Shown: one piece after another, positions 1 to 6,780 of the stretch
Layout of the letters: every line of letters starts with the position of its first letter
Numbering within the stretch: the stretch's first letter is position 1
Source: Stercoripulliclostridium_A sp045535235
GTDB taxonomy: Bacteria; Bacillota; Clostridia; Christensenellales; DTU072
Length of the DNA: 11,682 nucleotides
Direction of reading: 5' to 3'
Assembly: GCA_045535235.1 (NCBI GenBank)
Contig: JAZSLG010000087.1
Coordinates: forward strand, 1 to 11,682
Notes under the pieces: generated by a model
What the model was told of the DNA's origin: nothing
The model's input: only the letters and a program-made list of their open reading frames with translations
Databases searched by the model: none
Made by a program: the position numbers and the translations under genes

Positions 1-422
1 AGGTTGCCTTGGTACCTTAATCCCAAAGCCATTCCTACGCCCATGGGAAGTCCGTGGCCTAGTGAACCGGTAGAAGCGTCGCAACCACGAATCTTTCTGC
101 TATCGGGGTGCATTCCGTAAGCCGATTCGTAATGGTTAAAATGCTCCAACGATTCCATTGGTACAAATCCTGCCATAGCTAGTGCGGGAACGTATGCTAA
201 TGCACAATGACCTTTTGAGAGAATAAATCTATCGCGTTCGAACATGTCGGGGTTGTCTTTGTCCACGTTAAGATATTTGAAATAGAGTGCCGCAATGAAA
301 TCTGCTGCGCTAAGAGAACCGCCCACGTGGCCGGAGCCTGCGTAGTTTGCAGTCTTAATAATGTTTAGACGTAACTCTTTGGCTTTTGCCTTTAGTTCGT
401 CCACGGTTACGTTTTTTTGCAT
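1..422 (-). CDS. Transketolase, N-terminal subunit (partial, 3' end beyond window edge)
   Basis: The first 140 codons of a thiamine-diphosphate enzyme of the split transketolase type, which moves two-carbon ketol units in the non-oxidative pentose phosphate pathway. The translation shows AGSGHVGGSLSAAD (residues 28-41; His32), the ERDRFILSKGHCALA block (62-76) and GMHPD...GSLGHGLPMGVGMALG, all typical of the N-terminal pyrophosphate-side half. The GDG cofactor motif lies past the edge. The ATG start is set by an AAGGAG ribosome binding site (430-435, minus sense) 7 bases upstream. In Clostridia the C-terminal subunit is usually the next gene, so it should lie to the left of this window (inference). 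The gene is divergent from the ATP-grasp gene. Confidence 0.93.
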   Translation of the reverse strand, partial: MQKNVTVDELKAKAKELRLNIIKTANYAGSGHVGGSLSAADFIAALYFKYLNVDKDNPDMFERDRFILSKGHCALAYVPALAMAGFVPMESLEHFNHYESAYGMHPDSRKIRGCDASTGSLGHGLPMGVGMALGLRYQGN

Positions 423-454
423 ACGAAATCTCCTTGTATTAAGATTATACTAAA

Positions 455-483
455 AGTATAAATCATAATTTATTAGTAGTCAA
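455..483 (-). promoter_or_regulatory. Sigma-A promoter of the transketolase gene
   Basis: On the minus strand TTGACT (483-478), a 17-base spacer and TATACT (460-455) give a near-consensus promoter with a start near 448 and a leader of about 26 bases. The -10 box overlaps an imperfect inverted repeat, TTATAC at 445-450 and GTATAA at 456-461, which could be an operator or simply AT-rich symmetry. Confidence 0.75.
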
Positions 484-513
484 TACACAATTTCTTTGCC
501 GTGTGAAATTAAA

Positions 514-542
514 TTGAAAGTTTTATTAAAATATGCTATAAT
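514..542 (+). promoter_or_regulatory. Sigma-A promoter giving a leaderless mRNA for the ATP-grasp gene
   Basis: TTGAAA (514-519), a 17-base spacer and TATAAT (537-542), with an extended -10 TGC in front. Only six bases separate the -10 box from the ATG at 549, so the predicted transcription start falls on the A of the start codon. No Shine-Dalgarno sequence precedes the gene. Confidence 0.8.
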
Positions 543-548
543 AAAAAC

Positions 549-1391
549 ATGAAAGGAATTATACTCGTAAACGCGTTTAGTGGAATAGGGGAACACCAAG
601 CCAAAAGGTTAAAGGAAGAGTTTGCTACCTTTGGTTTGGAAGTTCCGATAATCCGTAATATAGTGGGCAACGTACCTGTGGACGTGGACTTTTGCGTATA
701 TTTGGATAAAGACCCCTATACTGCCATAGCCTTGGAAAACAACGGAGTAAAGTTGTTTAATAGTTACCAATCGATTGCGCTTTGTGACGACAAAATGCTT
801 ACCTATCTCGCTTTAGAAGGCAGGATAAATCAACCGCTTAGTATACCTGCTTCTTTTTGCTATTCTAACACCGAGGTTTGTGAGGAAGAACTGGATTATA
901 TAGAGTCAAAGCTAGGTTTTCCGCTTGTATTAAAGTTGAATAAACAATCGAGGGGCGAGGGAGTGTTCTTGATTGAAAATCGTGAGCAATTAAAAGAATA
1001 TATAACTCGATTTAGAGGAATACCACATTTTTATCAAAAATTTATTTCTTTTGCTCGTGGCAGAGATACTCGTGTTATCGTCGTAGGTAACAAGGTGCTT
1101 TGCGCAATGGAAAGGGTGAATGAAAAGGACTTTCGTTCCAACATTGAACAAGGCGGAGTAGGACGTTGTATTGGAATAAACGATGATATGCAAAATATGG
1201 CGGTTGAGGTATCCAAAAAGCTGTGTTTAGAATACTGTGGTATAGATTTTGTGACTGATTATGACGGCACGATTTATTTAATAGAAGTAAACTCAAACGC
1301 ATTCTTTAAGGGCATTGAAAGTGCTAGTGGTATGAACGTTGCTAGGGCTTATGCTCGGCGTATTTTAGAGGTGCTTGGGGTAGCATTCTAA
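549..1391 (+). CDS. RimK-like ATP-grasp ligase
   Basis: A 280-residue ATP-grasp protein similar to RimK-type alpha-L-glutamate ligases, which join an amino acid to a carboxyl group through an acyl-phosphate. The substrate cannot be read from the sequence. The pre-ATP-grasp domain covers about residues 1-95. ATP-grasp features are DDKMLTYLAL (80-89), PLVLK with Lys129, the flexible loop SRGEGV (134-139), GRDTRVIVVG (171-180) and the metal-binding EVNSN (246-250). Length is usual for the family. The start at 549 is supported by the N-terminal strand MKGIILVNAF, although no ribosome binding site exists; the promoter sits so close that the transcript should be leaderless. It stands alone, divergent from transketolase, with no clear terminator before the next promoter at 1433. 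Confidence 0.85.
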   Translation: MKGIILVNAFSGIGEHQAKRLKEEFATFGLEVPIIRNIVGNVPVDVDFCVYLDKDPYTAIALENNGVKLFNSYQSIALCDDKMLTYLALEGRINQPLSIPASFCYSNTEVCEEELDYIESKLGFPLVLKLNKQSRGEGVFLIENREQLKEYITRFRGIPHFYQKFISFARGRDTRVIVVGNKVLCAMERVNEKDFRSNIEQGGVGRCIGINDDMQNMAVEVSKKLCLEYCGIDFVTDYDGTIYLIEVNSNAFFKGIESASGMNVARAYARRILEVLGVAF

Positions 1392-1432
1392 TTTTTGAAA
1401 GATAAGTTTTTTGTTCTACCTAAAATTTGTAC

Positions 1433-1472
1433 TTGATTTAATTATACGCGTGTGTTACAATATACGCGTATA
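1433..1472 (+). promoter_or_regulatory. Promoter of the lipoprotein operon with TATACGCGT repeats
   Basis: TTGATT (1433-1438), a 17-base spacer and TACAAT (1456-1461) with an extended -10 TGT; predicted start near 1468. TATACGCGT occurs twice, at 1443-1451 inside the spacer and at 1461-1469 across the start site, 18 bp apart. The second copy is part of the perfect 12-bp palindrome TATACGCGTATA (1461-1472). This arrangement flanks the -10 box and looks like an operator; the regulator is unknown. Confidence 0.7.
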
Positions 1473-1491
1473 TAGTATTTTAGGAGTGCGT

Positions 1492-3750
1492 ATGCGTAAA
1501 TTAAGGCTAATTTTTATAACGACTATTTTGGTGCTTGCAATAGTATTTTCTTTTGCAGGTTGCTTGTCAAACGGTGCGGATGCTTCGCCCGCCCTTAACG
1601 ATGGGGAAACCGATGAAATCGAGATTATCTATAAGATAACGTACAATGCTAGGACTTCACAAGACAAGTGGCAAAGAGAATATGGTAGGGACAGCCTTAA
1701 CCTTACCGCATTGGAAAATCCCGACGCATCCTATAATCCCGGCTATAGCTTTGAAGGTTGGTACTTTACTACCGATTACGTTGGCACGCCCGTGGCACGC
1801 ATGGAGTTGACCGAGTTTTTCGAGTTAGCAAATCAGTATGGACAATATAACCCCACTACTAATATCATGCACATAGAGATATACGCAAAGTGGGTTACGA
1901 GCGAGGCTAACAAGATAACTACCGCTGAGGAACTTGCTACCGTTTATTCAACCTACGAGCGAAAGATAAAAGAATACCGTTTGGCTGGTGATAGCGAAGA
2001 CGAGGCTAGACAAAAGGCTAACGGAATGATTTTTATACTTGAATCCGATATCGATTTGAGTAGCTTTGACCACTACTCCTATGCAGACCCGCACGTACTT
2101 GACCCGGACGATTACGACGACGAAGAAGAAATGGCTCAGGAAGCCCAAAAGTTAAGGCAAATGTATGAAAACAGTTGGGTACCGCTTGCAGGTGGAATAG
2201 GAGATTGTTTCGGCGCTACCTTTGATGGTAACGGATATGAAATAAAGGGTATGGAAATTATCGTTACCGACCATGATGCCGACCCTGAATTTAGTTACGT
2301 TCCCGTTGGTTTGTTCGGCAAGGTTAGCGGTACCATAAAGAACGTTATCTTAACCGATTATACGATAGAAATGGATGGTGACGCATCTCGATTCTACGTT
2401 GGTGGCGTAGTTGGTTGGAGCTCATATTACTCTTATGCAGATGAATCCAAGCAATACGGCAGGGTGGAAAATTGCAGTGCGGTTGGAACCATCGTCAACA
2501 AGGAAATAGAGTACACCGGTAATATGTGGGATAGCTTATTTGGCTCTTATGCAGAGCCCACTAGCCAAGTATATTACGGTGGAGTAATAGGCTTTTTGGA
2601 AGAAACCCAAGCAAGCAAACTTTACGCTAACGGAAGAATTACTTCCGAGTCCAACGCCGACGAAGTATATCTTGGTGGCGTAGTAGGATACAATAAGAAC
2701 GGTACGTTGGAAACATCTAACGCAGACGTATACGTGCGCGGTAGATATGCCGGTGGACTTGTAGGATACAATAACGGTAAGATAGCTAAGAGTTACGCGC
2801 TCGGCGACGTAGAAGGTTCTCTTTCTTACCCCGCAATTGCCGGCGGACTCGTTGCTTACAACTTTACCGAAGGTACTATCGAGCGTTGTTACGCAGAAGG
2901 CGACGCTAAGGCAAGAACTGCAGGTGGTTTGATAGGCGTAAACGTATTTGATTATAAGACTGCATCCGGTGGAACCGTAAAAGACACTTATGCTCTTGGC
3001 AACGTATTTGCAAGCGAGTACGCAGGCGGTTTGATTGGTAGAGCCAACGCAGACGTTCCGATTTTTGGTAGACAAGATTTCCATCCCAGCATTTTTGATG
3101 ATGGTAAAGAATATTCCGCACAAAGTGCTATTAATACCTTTGCTATAGTGGAAAACTGCTTGGCTTTCGGCGACGTTGAAGCCAATGCAACCGAAACCGA
3201 GTTTAAGGATGACAAAGGTAACGTAGTTAACGCCAGCGTATATTATTCCGTATATGCGGGCGCACTATTCGGACAATCTTACGAGCAACTGGTTAAAGGT
3301 TGCGTAGCTTTTGGTGACGTTAAGGCAATTTCTTCCAGACCTAAGAATAACGCAAATCCGGACGACCTTACTCATAATACCGCCTATGCCGGTAACTTTG
3401 CAGGTCATACTACCAATAGCGTTTTGGGCGCTCTTAATACGGAAGGAAACATATTCTACTCCGATTATCGCGCTGTTTACGCCATTGAGGGTATGACTGT
3501 CATGAGAAACGGCTCTGAGTTTAGCGGTACTTATATTATAGAGGTCGTTGACCCCATAACCGGTGAGAAGAAGGATGAAACCAAGACCTATCCAAATACT
3601 ATAAGCACCACTACTTATGAAAACTTGAGGAACGCCACGTTCTATCGTCAAACTTTGGGCTTCAATACGCGCGAGGGCGCAACGGATGCTTGGAACTTGA
3701 ACGGAGTTGATATTGAGGCGGGTATTTATCCCACGTTGTTAGGCGTATAA
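1492..3750 (+). CDS. GLUG-repeat surface lipoprotein with InlB-type repeat
   Basis: A 752-residue exported protein. A basic N-terminus and hydrophobic stretch (5-21) end in FAGC, giving a lipid-anchored Cys24 in place of a signal-peptidase-I site; Phe at -3 is a slightly unusual lipobox. Residues about 47-134 (GYSFEGWY...IYAKW) match the Listeria-Bacteroides (InlB B) repeat. From about 230 a beta-helix-like region begins with FGATFDGNGYEIKG and continues with about nine GLUG-type units, for example YVGGVVGW (302), YLGGVVGY (393), YAGGLVGY (419) and YAGGLIG (510), with later degenerate copies. An acidic patch lies at 205-213. Such proteins are cell-surface or adhesion-like; no enzymatic motif is seen. 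The start at 1492 is chosen for TAGGAG 5 bases upstream and the signal peptide; a TTG at 1411 would lie before the promoter start. First gene of a four-gene run. Confidence 0.85.
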   Translation: MRKLRLIFITTILVLAIVFSFAGCLSNGADASPALNDGETDEIEIIYKITYNARTSQDKWQREYGRDSLNLTALENPDASYNPGYSFEGWYFTTDYVGTPVARMELTEFFELANQYGQYNPTTNIMHIEIYAKWVTSEANKITTAEELATVYSTYERKIKEYRLAGDSEDEARQKANGMIFILESDIDLSSFDHYSYADPHVLDPDDYDDEEEMAQEAQKLRQMYENSWVPLAGGIGDCFGATFDGNGYEIKGMEIIVTDHDADPEFSYVPVGLFGKVSGTIKNVILTDYTIEMDGDASRFYVGGVVGWSSYYSYADESKQYGRVENCSAVGTIVNKEIEYTGNMWDSLFGSYAEPTSQVYYGGVIGFLEETQASKLYANGRITSESNADEVYLGGVVGYNKNGTLETSNADVYVRGRYAGGLVGYNNGKIAKSYALGDVEGSLSYPAIAGGLVAYNFTEGTIERCYAEGDAKARTAGGLIGVNVFDYKTASGGTVKDTYALGNVFASEYAGGLIGRANADVPIFGRQDFHPSIFDDGKEYSAQSAINTFAIVENCLAFGDVEANATETEFKDDKGNVVNASVYYSVYAGALFGQSYEQLVKGCVAFGDVKAISSRPKNNANPDDLTHNTAYAGNFAGHTTNSVLGALNTEGNIFYSDYRAVYAIEGMTVMRNGSEFSGTYIIEVVDPITGEKKDETKTYPNTISTTTYENLRNATFYRQTLGFNTREGATDAWNLNGVDIEAGIYPTLLGV

Positions 3751-4313
3751 TGAATAGATTTAAGGCAACTGTAAAAATTAATGAAAAGGACTACATGGCT
3801 TGCTCAAGATATTATTTGCGCAAGTACGTTGGCGTTAAAGAACTTGTATTAGTGCTTGCATTAATAATAGGGGCATTCGTAATGTACTTTGCATTCGACC
3901 AAATAATTGTTGCCATTTTAGCCGTAGTTACGTTACTCCTCATGGCGGGCGCGGTGTGCGTATACTTGGGGGTATCTAAAAAGAACTACGTTGAGGAATT
4001 TAAGAAGAGGAATACCAAAACGTGGGACATAACCTTTCATGAAGACGGATTTGATATTACCGTGAATGAGCAAGGAGGCGAGGACGCCTATACCGAAAAA
4101 CGCTCTTATGACCAAGTGGAAAAGGTCGCGTTAAGAAAGGATAGAGTATACATTTATGCCGGTGCCGCATCCATGTACTATATCAAGTACGATAGCATGA
4201 CGGAAGGGAATTTTATAGAGTTTTGCGAGTTTGCAAAAAATAAAATTGACCCTTATAAGTTCAAAATGAAAGATAAGAGAAGAAAAGACAAACAATTTCC
4301 CTATGGAAGGTAA
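3750..4313 (+). CDS. YcxB-like two-helix membrane protein
   Basis: A 187-residue protein with a short cytoplasmic N-terminus, two adjacent membrane helices (about 32-50 and 52-73), and a soluble beta-rich C-terminal part, ending in a basic tail (KMKDKRRKDK, 172-181). The pattern of strands in WDITFHEDGFDITVNE and YDQVEKVALRKDRVYIYAG matches the YcxB-like domain, which resembles a PH-type fold; its function is not established. The ATG shares its A with the stop of the lipoprotein gene (TAATG), and only a weak AGG lies upstream, so translation probably depends on coupling to the preceding gene. That ties the small membrane protein to the surface lipoprotein. Confidence 0.75.
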   Translation: MNRFKATVKINEKDYMACSRYYLRKYVGVKELVLVLALIIGAFVMYFAFDQIIVAILAVVTLLLMAGAVCVYLGVSKKNYVEEFKKRNTKTWDITFHEDGFDITVNEQGGEDAYTEKRSYDQVEKVALRKDRVYIYAGAASMYYIKYDSMTEGNFIEFCEFAKNKIDPYKFKMKDKRRKDKQFPYGR

Positions 4314-4319
4314 TAAATT

Positions 4320-4871
4320 ATGCTAGAACACAAACAACTACAAGAGATTTCCGCAAGAATTAAAGACTTAAGAGAGTTTTCCGACTATACCGTGGAAACG
4401 TTTGCAGACAAACTTGGTATGACTGCCGGTGAATATTCGGAATATGAAAATGCAGAAAGAGATATACCTATCGGTATACTTTATAATATCGCAGGCGTTC
4501 TTGAAATTGACCCAAGCGTAATTTTGTTTGGTAAGGGCGCAACTAAGCACGACGCCACCATCGTTTATGCGGGTAAAGGTACCAGTATTGAGAGATACCC
4601 CGGATATGCTTTCGTTTCCCTTAACGCGGACTTTATTAACCCCGAGCTTGAGCCGATGATTGTAACCCTAAAAGAAGGCGTTACTCCCGAACTGGTTAGA
4701 CACAGCGGTCAAGAATTAAATTACGTCCTTAAAGGAAAACTGCTACTAATGCTTGGCGATAAAGAATATTATTTGAGAGCAGGCGATAGCATATACTTTA
4801 ATGCAACCCTTCCTCACGCACAAGTTCCTATGGGCGGAGAAGCAGAATTTTTAACCGTAATCCAAAAGTAA
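4320..4871 (+). CDS. XRE-family regulator with C-terminal cupin domain
   Basis: A 183-residue predicted transcription regulator. Residues about 9-70 form an XRE-type helix-turn-helix (FADKLGMTAGEYSEYENAER, then the helix ending DPSVILFG). Residues about 85-183 form a small cupin barrel: RHSGQELNYVLKGKLLLML (127-145), then AGDSIYFNATLPHAQ (154-168). Likely metal or ligand contacts are His128, Glu132 and His166. Proteins of this architecture sense small molecules and often control nearby genes. GGAAGG (4305-4310) is the ribosome binding site, and only 6 bases separate it from the YcxB-like gene, so it is cotranscribed. A reasonable inference is that it regulates its own operon, perhaps through the TATACGCGT repeats, but this is unproven. 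Confidence 0.85.
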   Translation: MLEHKQLQEISARIKDLREFSDYTVETFADKLGMTAGEYSEYENAERDIPIGILYNIAGVLEIDPSVILFGKGATKHDATIVYAGKGTSIERYPGYAFVSLNADFINPELEPMIVTLKEGVTPELVRHSGQELNYVLKGKLLLMLGDKEYYLRAGDSIYFNATLPHAQVPMGGEAEFLTVIQK

Positions 4872-4893
4872 AGGATATAAAAGGAGAAAGATT

Positions 4894-5802
4894 ATGAACA
4901 GAGGAGAATTAGTTTTTAAGGCAATCGATATTCTATTCCATCCCTTCCAAAACTACATTAACAAGGAAGGCGTTAAATGCGTTAAGGATATTTCCTACAA
5001 CGACGAATACGAAGCTTGTAAGGGCGACGTATATTTCAAAGAAGGCGCTACTGAGCCCATGCCCGTTATCATTAACGTTCACGGCGGCGGTTTCGTTAAA
5101 GGTGATAAAAAGCATCGCAAGAGCATAGCACACCTTTACGCAGATAGAGGATGGTTCGTATGGAATATCAACTATCGTTTATCCCCCGAGTACGCATTCC
5201 CCGCACTTCCTTACGACGTTATTACTGCGTTGAACTATTTGGAAACCTTAAAGGAAAAGTATAATATCAATCTTGATAAAGTAGTCCTCACCGGTGACTC
5301 TGCCGGCGCTTACGCCGCAACTTATTGCGTAGCTGCAGCATATGACGACGAACTAACTGCCAAAGTAGGTCTTCCCGTTAGCAAGATTAAACCTGCCGGA
5401 CTAGTAAGTTTTTGCGGTATCTACGACCTAGTTTCTTCCCTAAAATTAAAGATACCGTTTGGCATGGTAAGATGTATTGCAGAAGGTTATACTCACTTTG
5501 AATTTAACGACGATTATTCCAACAAGGAAGAGTACCAATACTTTAACGAGATTAGTCCATCTACATACGTTAACGAGAAGTGGCCTCCTTGTGTAATTAC
5601 TCTTTCTGAAAAGGATTTGTTCTGCAAAGGACAAGGCGAATTCCTTTGTGATAACATTAGGAAAGCGGGTGTTCCTCTAGTAGAAAAGCATTCTACCAAG
5701 TTGATTGATAATCACTGTTATCATTTTAACTTTTGGACAGAGACCTCCAAAGACACCATGCAAGCAGTTTACGATTATTTAGACGAACTTTACGCAAAAT
5801 AG
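4894..5802 (+). CDS. HSL-type alpha/beta-hydrolase (esterase)
   Basis: A 302-residue hydrolase of the hormone-sensitive-lipase/carboxylesterase group. The oxyanion hole HGGG is at 63-66 and the nucleophile elbow GDSAG at 134-138 (Ser136). Asp241 in LSEKDLF is the likely acid, and His277 (or His274) in DNHCYHF is the likely base. NYRLSPEYAFPALPYDV (93-109) is a family hallmark. No signal peptide is seen, so it should act in the cytoplasm on a short acyl ester or similar compound; the true substrate is unknown. The start has AAGGAG 8 bases upstream and is 22 bases after the XRE-cupin gene, so it is the last gene of that operon. No clear terminator follows before the tRNA promoter. Confidence 0.88.
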   Translation: MNRGELVFKAIDILFHPFQNYINKEGVKCVKDISYNDEYEACKGDVYFKEGATEPMPVIINVHGGGFVKGDKKHRKSIAHLYADRGWFVWNINYRLSPEYAFPALPYDVITALNYLETLKEKYNINLDKVVLTGDSAGAYAATYCVAAAYDDELTAKVGLPVSKIKPAGLVSFCGIYDLVSSLKLKIPFGMVRCIAEGYTHFEFNDDYSNKEEYQYFNEISPSTYVNEKWPPCVITLSEKDLFCKGQGEFLCDNIRKAGVPLVEKHSTKLIDNHCYHFNFWTETSKDTMQAVYDYLDELYAK

Positions 5803-5814
5803 AATGAAAATTGT

Positions 5815-5843
5815 TTGACAAAAGTCAACGATGAATATATAAT
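5815..5843 (+). promoter_or_regulatory. Consensus promoter of tRNA-Arg
   Basis: TTGACA (5815-5820), exactly 17 bases, and TATAAT (5838-5843) form a perfect sigma-A consensus promoter. The predicted start is near 5850, leaving about 14 bases of 5' leader before the tRNA. Confidence 0.9.
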
Positions 5844-5857
5844 AACTATCGTTGACT
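5823..5857. repeat. 10-bp inverted repeat around the tRNA-Arg -10 box
   Basis: AGTCAACGAT (5823-5832) and its exact inverse complement ATCGTTGACT (5848-5857) are separated by 15 bp that contain the whole -10 hexamer. The right arm covers the predicted transcription start. The left arm also pairs with the -35 box as TTGAC-AAAA-GTCAA (5815-5828). It is placed like a repressor operator. Confidence 0.65.
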
Positions 5858-5863
5858 GAATTT

Positions 5864-5940
5864 GCGGCTTTAGCTCAATTGGATAGAGCGTTGGTCTACG
5901 GAACCAAAGGTTAGGGATTCGAGCTCCTTAAGCCGCGCCA
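5864..5940 (+). tRNA. tRNA-Arg (anticodon ACG)
   Basis: A full cloverleaf with encoded CCA end. Acceptor stem GCGGCTT pairs with AAGCCGC; the D stem is GCTC/GAGC; the anticodon stem TTGGT/ACCAA holds loop CTACGGA with anticodon ACG at 5898-5900; the T arm is AGGGA-TTCGAGC-TCCTT with one G-T pair. The A at position 34 would be read as inosine, serving CGN arginine codons. Confidence 0.96.
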
Positions 5941-5944
5941 AAAG

Positions 5945-5976
5945 AAAAGGATGTACCTTGTGTGCATCCTTTTTTT
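5945..5976 (+). terminator. Bidirectional Rho-independent terminator
   Basis: AAAAGGATG pairs with CATCCTTTT and the stem can be extended by three pairs (T-G, A-T, C-G) around a CTTGT loop, followed by a T run. The opposite strand also reads into TTTTCTTTT, so it can end both the tRNA-Arg transcript and the convergent regulator transcript. Confidence 0.88.
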
Positions 5977-6037
5977 GTCACGGTAAGGAAGACTCGTAGT
6001 AGCCAAGACTTAGTGAGAGGGTGCTATGTGGTAAACG

Positions 6038-6697
6038 TTAAAACAATTCAAATAAGTTTTTGTGGGTGTCTAGCACACCTTCTTTTTTTAGTTTACTAAT
6101 CTCTACTGAAAGGCCACTACGGTCCACTTCAAGATAATCAGCAAGGGCTTGTCTATCAAAAGGTATAGTAAATCGATTGCTACCAGCACGCTTTGCTTGA
6201 TAAGCAAGATAGGTGAGTAGCTTTTCTCTTGTCGTACGTTTTGAGGTAACGTCTATTTTTTGGTAAAAAGCAATGTTCTTTTTTGCGAGTTCCTTCATTA
6301 GGTTATATATTAATTGTTGGTGAAAATCACAACAATTTGTGCAAGTATGCAAAATATGTCTACTATTTATAAACATTACCTCACAAGGCTCGTTCGCAAT
6401 AATGGAAACGGGAAGTATGCTATTATCATTGCAAGCAAACGCCTCGGCAAAGGAGTTTCCTGCTTCTATATCGGAAAGGATACTTCTATTACCAAAATAG
6501 TCTATTTGAATTATTTGGGCAGAGCCGGATAGCAGTATGCCTATATATTTTTGAGGCTTGCCCTCTGAAAAAATGGTGTACTTTTTATCAAAACTTTCTA
6601 CTTTTGCTCCAAGACAATTTAGCATGGTAGAAAGTTTTTCTTCATCTAATCCGTTAAACAAAGGACAAAGCTTTAGTACGTTAAAATATTTTTTCAA
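6038..6697 (-). CDS. Crp/Fnr-family transcription regulator
   Basis: A 219-residue regulator with an N-terminal cNMP-binding-type sensor barrel (about 12-115; YIGILLSGSAQIIQID at 51-66), a dimer helix (125-150) and a winged helix-turn-helix (157-219) with recognition region RQALADYLEVDRSGLSVEISKLKKEGVL (182-209). Instead of FNR's N-terminal cysteines it has CTNCC (119-123) at the start of the dimer helix, a pattern typical of clostridial members, and seven cysteines in all. The residues that bind cAMP in CRP are not obvious, so a redox, heme or gas signal is possible. The start is TTG at 6697: AAAGGAG lies 6 bases upstream and the product then starts MKKYFNVLKLCPLF as relatives do; an upstream in-frame start at 6823 would add a spurious hydrophobic leader. 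It is divergent from the dehydrogenase operon. HcpR-like identity is plausible but unproven. Confidence 0.88.
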   Translation of the reverse strand: MKKYFNVLKLCPLFNGLDEEKLSTMLNCLGAKVESFDKKYTIFSEGKPQKYIGILLSGSAQIIQIDYFGNRSILSDIEAGNSFAEAFACNDNSILPVSIIANEPCEVMFINSRHILHTCTNCCDFHQQLIYNLMKELAKKNIAFYQKIDVTSKRTTREKLLTYLAYQAKRAGSNRFTIPFDRQALADYLEVDRSGLSVEISKLKKEGVLDTHKNLFELF

Positions 6698-6710
6698 AAT
6701 ATACTCCTTT

Positions 6711-6726
6711 TGTTGAAAATTCAACA
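6711..6726. promoter_or_regulatory. CRP/FNR-type operator between divergent genes
   Basis: TGTTGAAAATTCAACA is a palindrome with 7-bp arms and two central bases, fitting the CRP-family layout TGTTG-N6-CAACA. Its centre (6718.5) is 41.5 bp upstream of the predicted start of the plus-strand operon (6760) and about 16 bp inside the predicted leader of the regulator gene. It is placed to activate the first and repress the second. Confidence 0.72.
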
Positions 6727-6740
6727 TACTTCTTGCCAAT

Positions 6741-6769
6741 AATATACTATAATAAAGACACAAAAGCAA
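6741..6769 (-). promoter_or_regulatory. Promoter of the Crp/Fnr regulator gene
   Basis: Minus strand TTGCTT (6769-6764), 17 bases, TATATT (6746-6741); predicted start near 6734. It overlaps the divergent plus-strand -10 region, so the two polymerases would compete for the same DNA. Confidence 0.6.
6748..6753 (+). promoter_or_regulatory. -10 box of the dehydrogenase operon (activator-dependent promoter)
   Basis: A perfect TATAAT with predicted start at 6760. The bases at the proper -35 distance (CATACT, 6725-6730) do not resemble TTGACA. A good -10 with a missing -35 and a CRP-type palindrome at -41.5 is the usual form of a class II activated promoter. Confidence 0.65.
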
Positions 6770-6780
6770 GGAGTAAAACA

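Noticed and set aside
1411..1491. Upstream TTG start that would add 27 residues to the lipoprotein
   Set aside because: It lies before the predicted transcription start, has no ribosome binding site, and would bury the lipoprotein signal peptide behind another hydrophobic segment.
2536..3123. 195-codon reading frame on the minus strand
   Set aside because: It lies wholly inside the GLUG-repeat lipoprotein gene, is Cys/Tyr/Val-rich from antisense repeat codons, and has no ribosome binding site or recognisable domain.
1900..3500. Tandem DNA repeats or CRISPR-like periodicity within the lipoprotein gene
   Set aside because: The periodicity is at protein level (GLUG units) with diverged DNA; there are no identical repeats with uniform spacers.
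5815..5828. TTGAC-AAAA-GTCAA as an FNR box controlling tRNA-Arg
   Set aside because: Half of it is simply the -35 consensus, and its half-site spacing differs from the palindrome at 6711, so a link to the Crp/Fnr protein is not supported.
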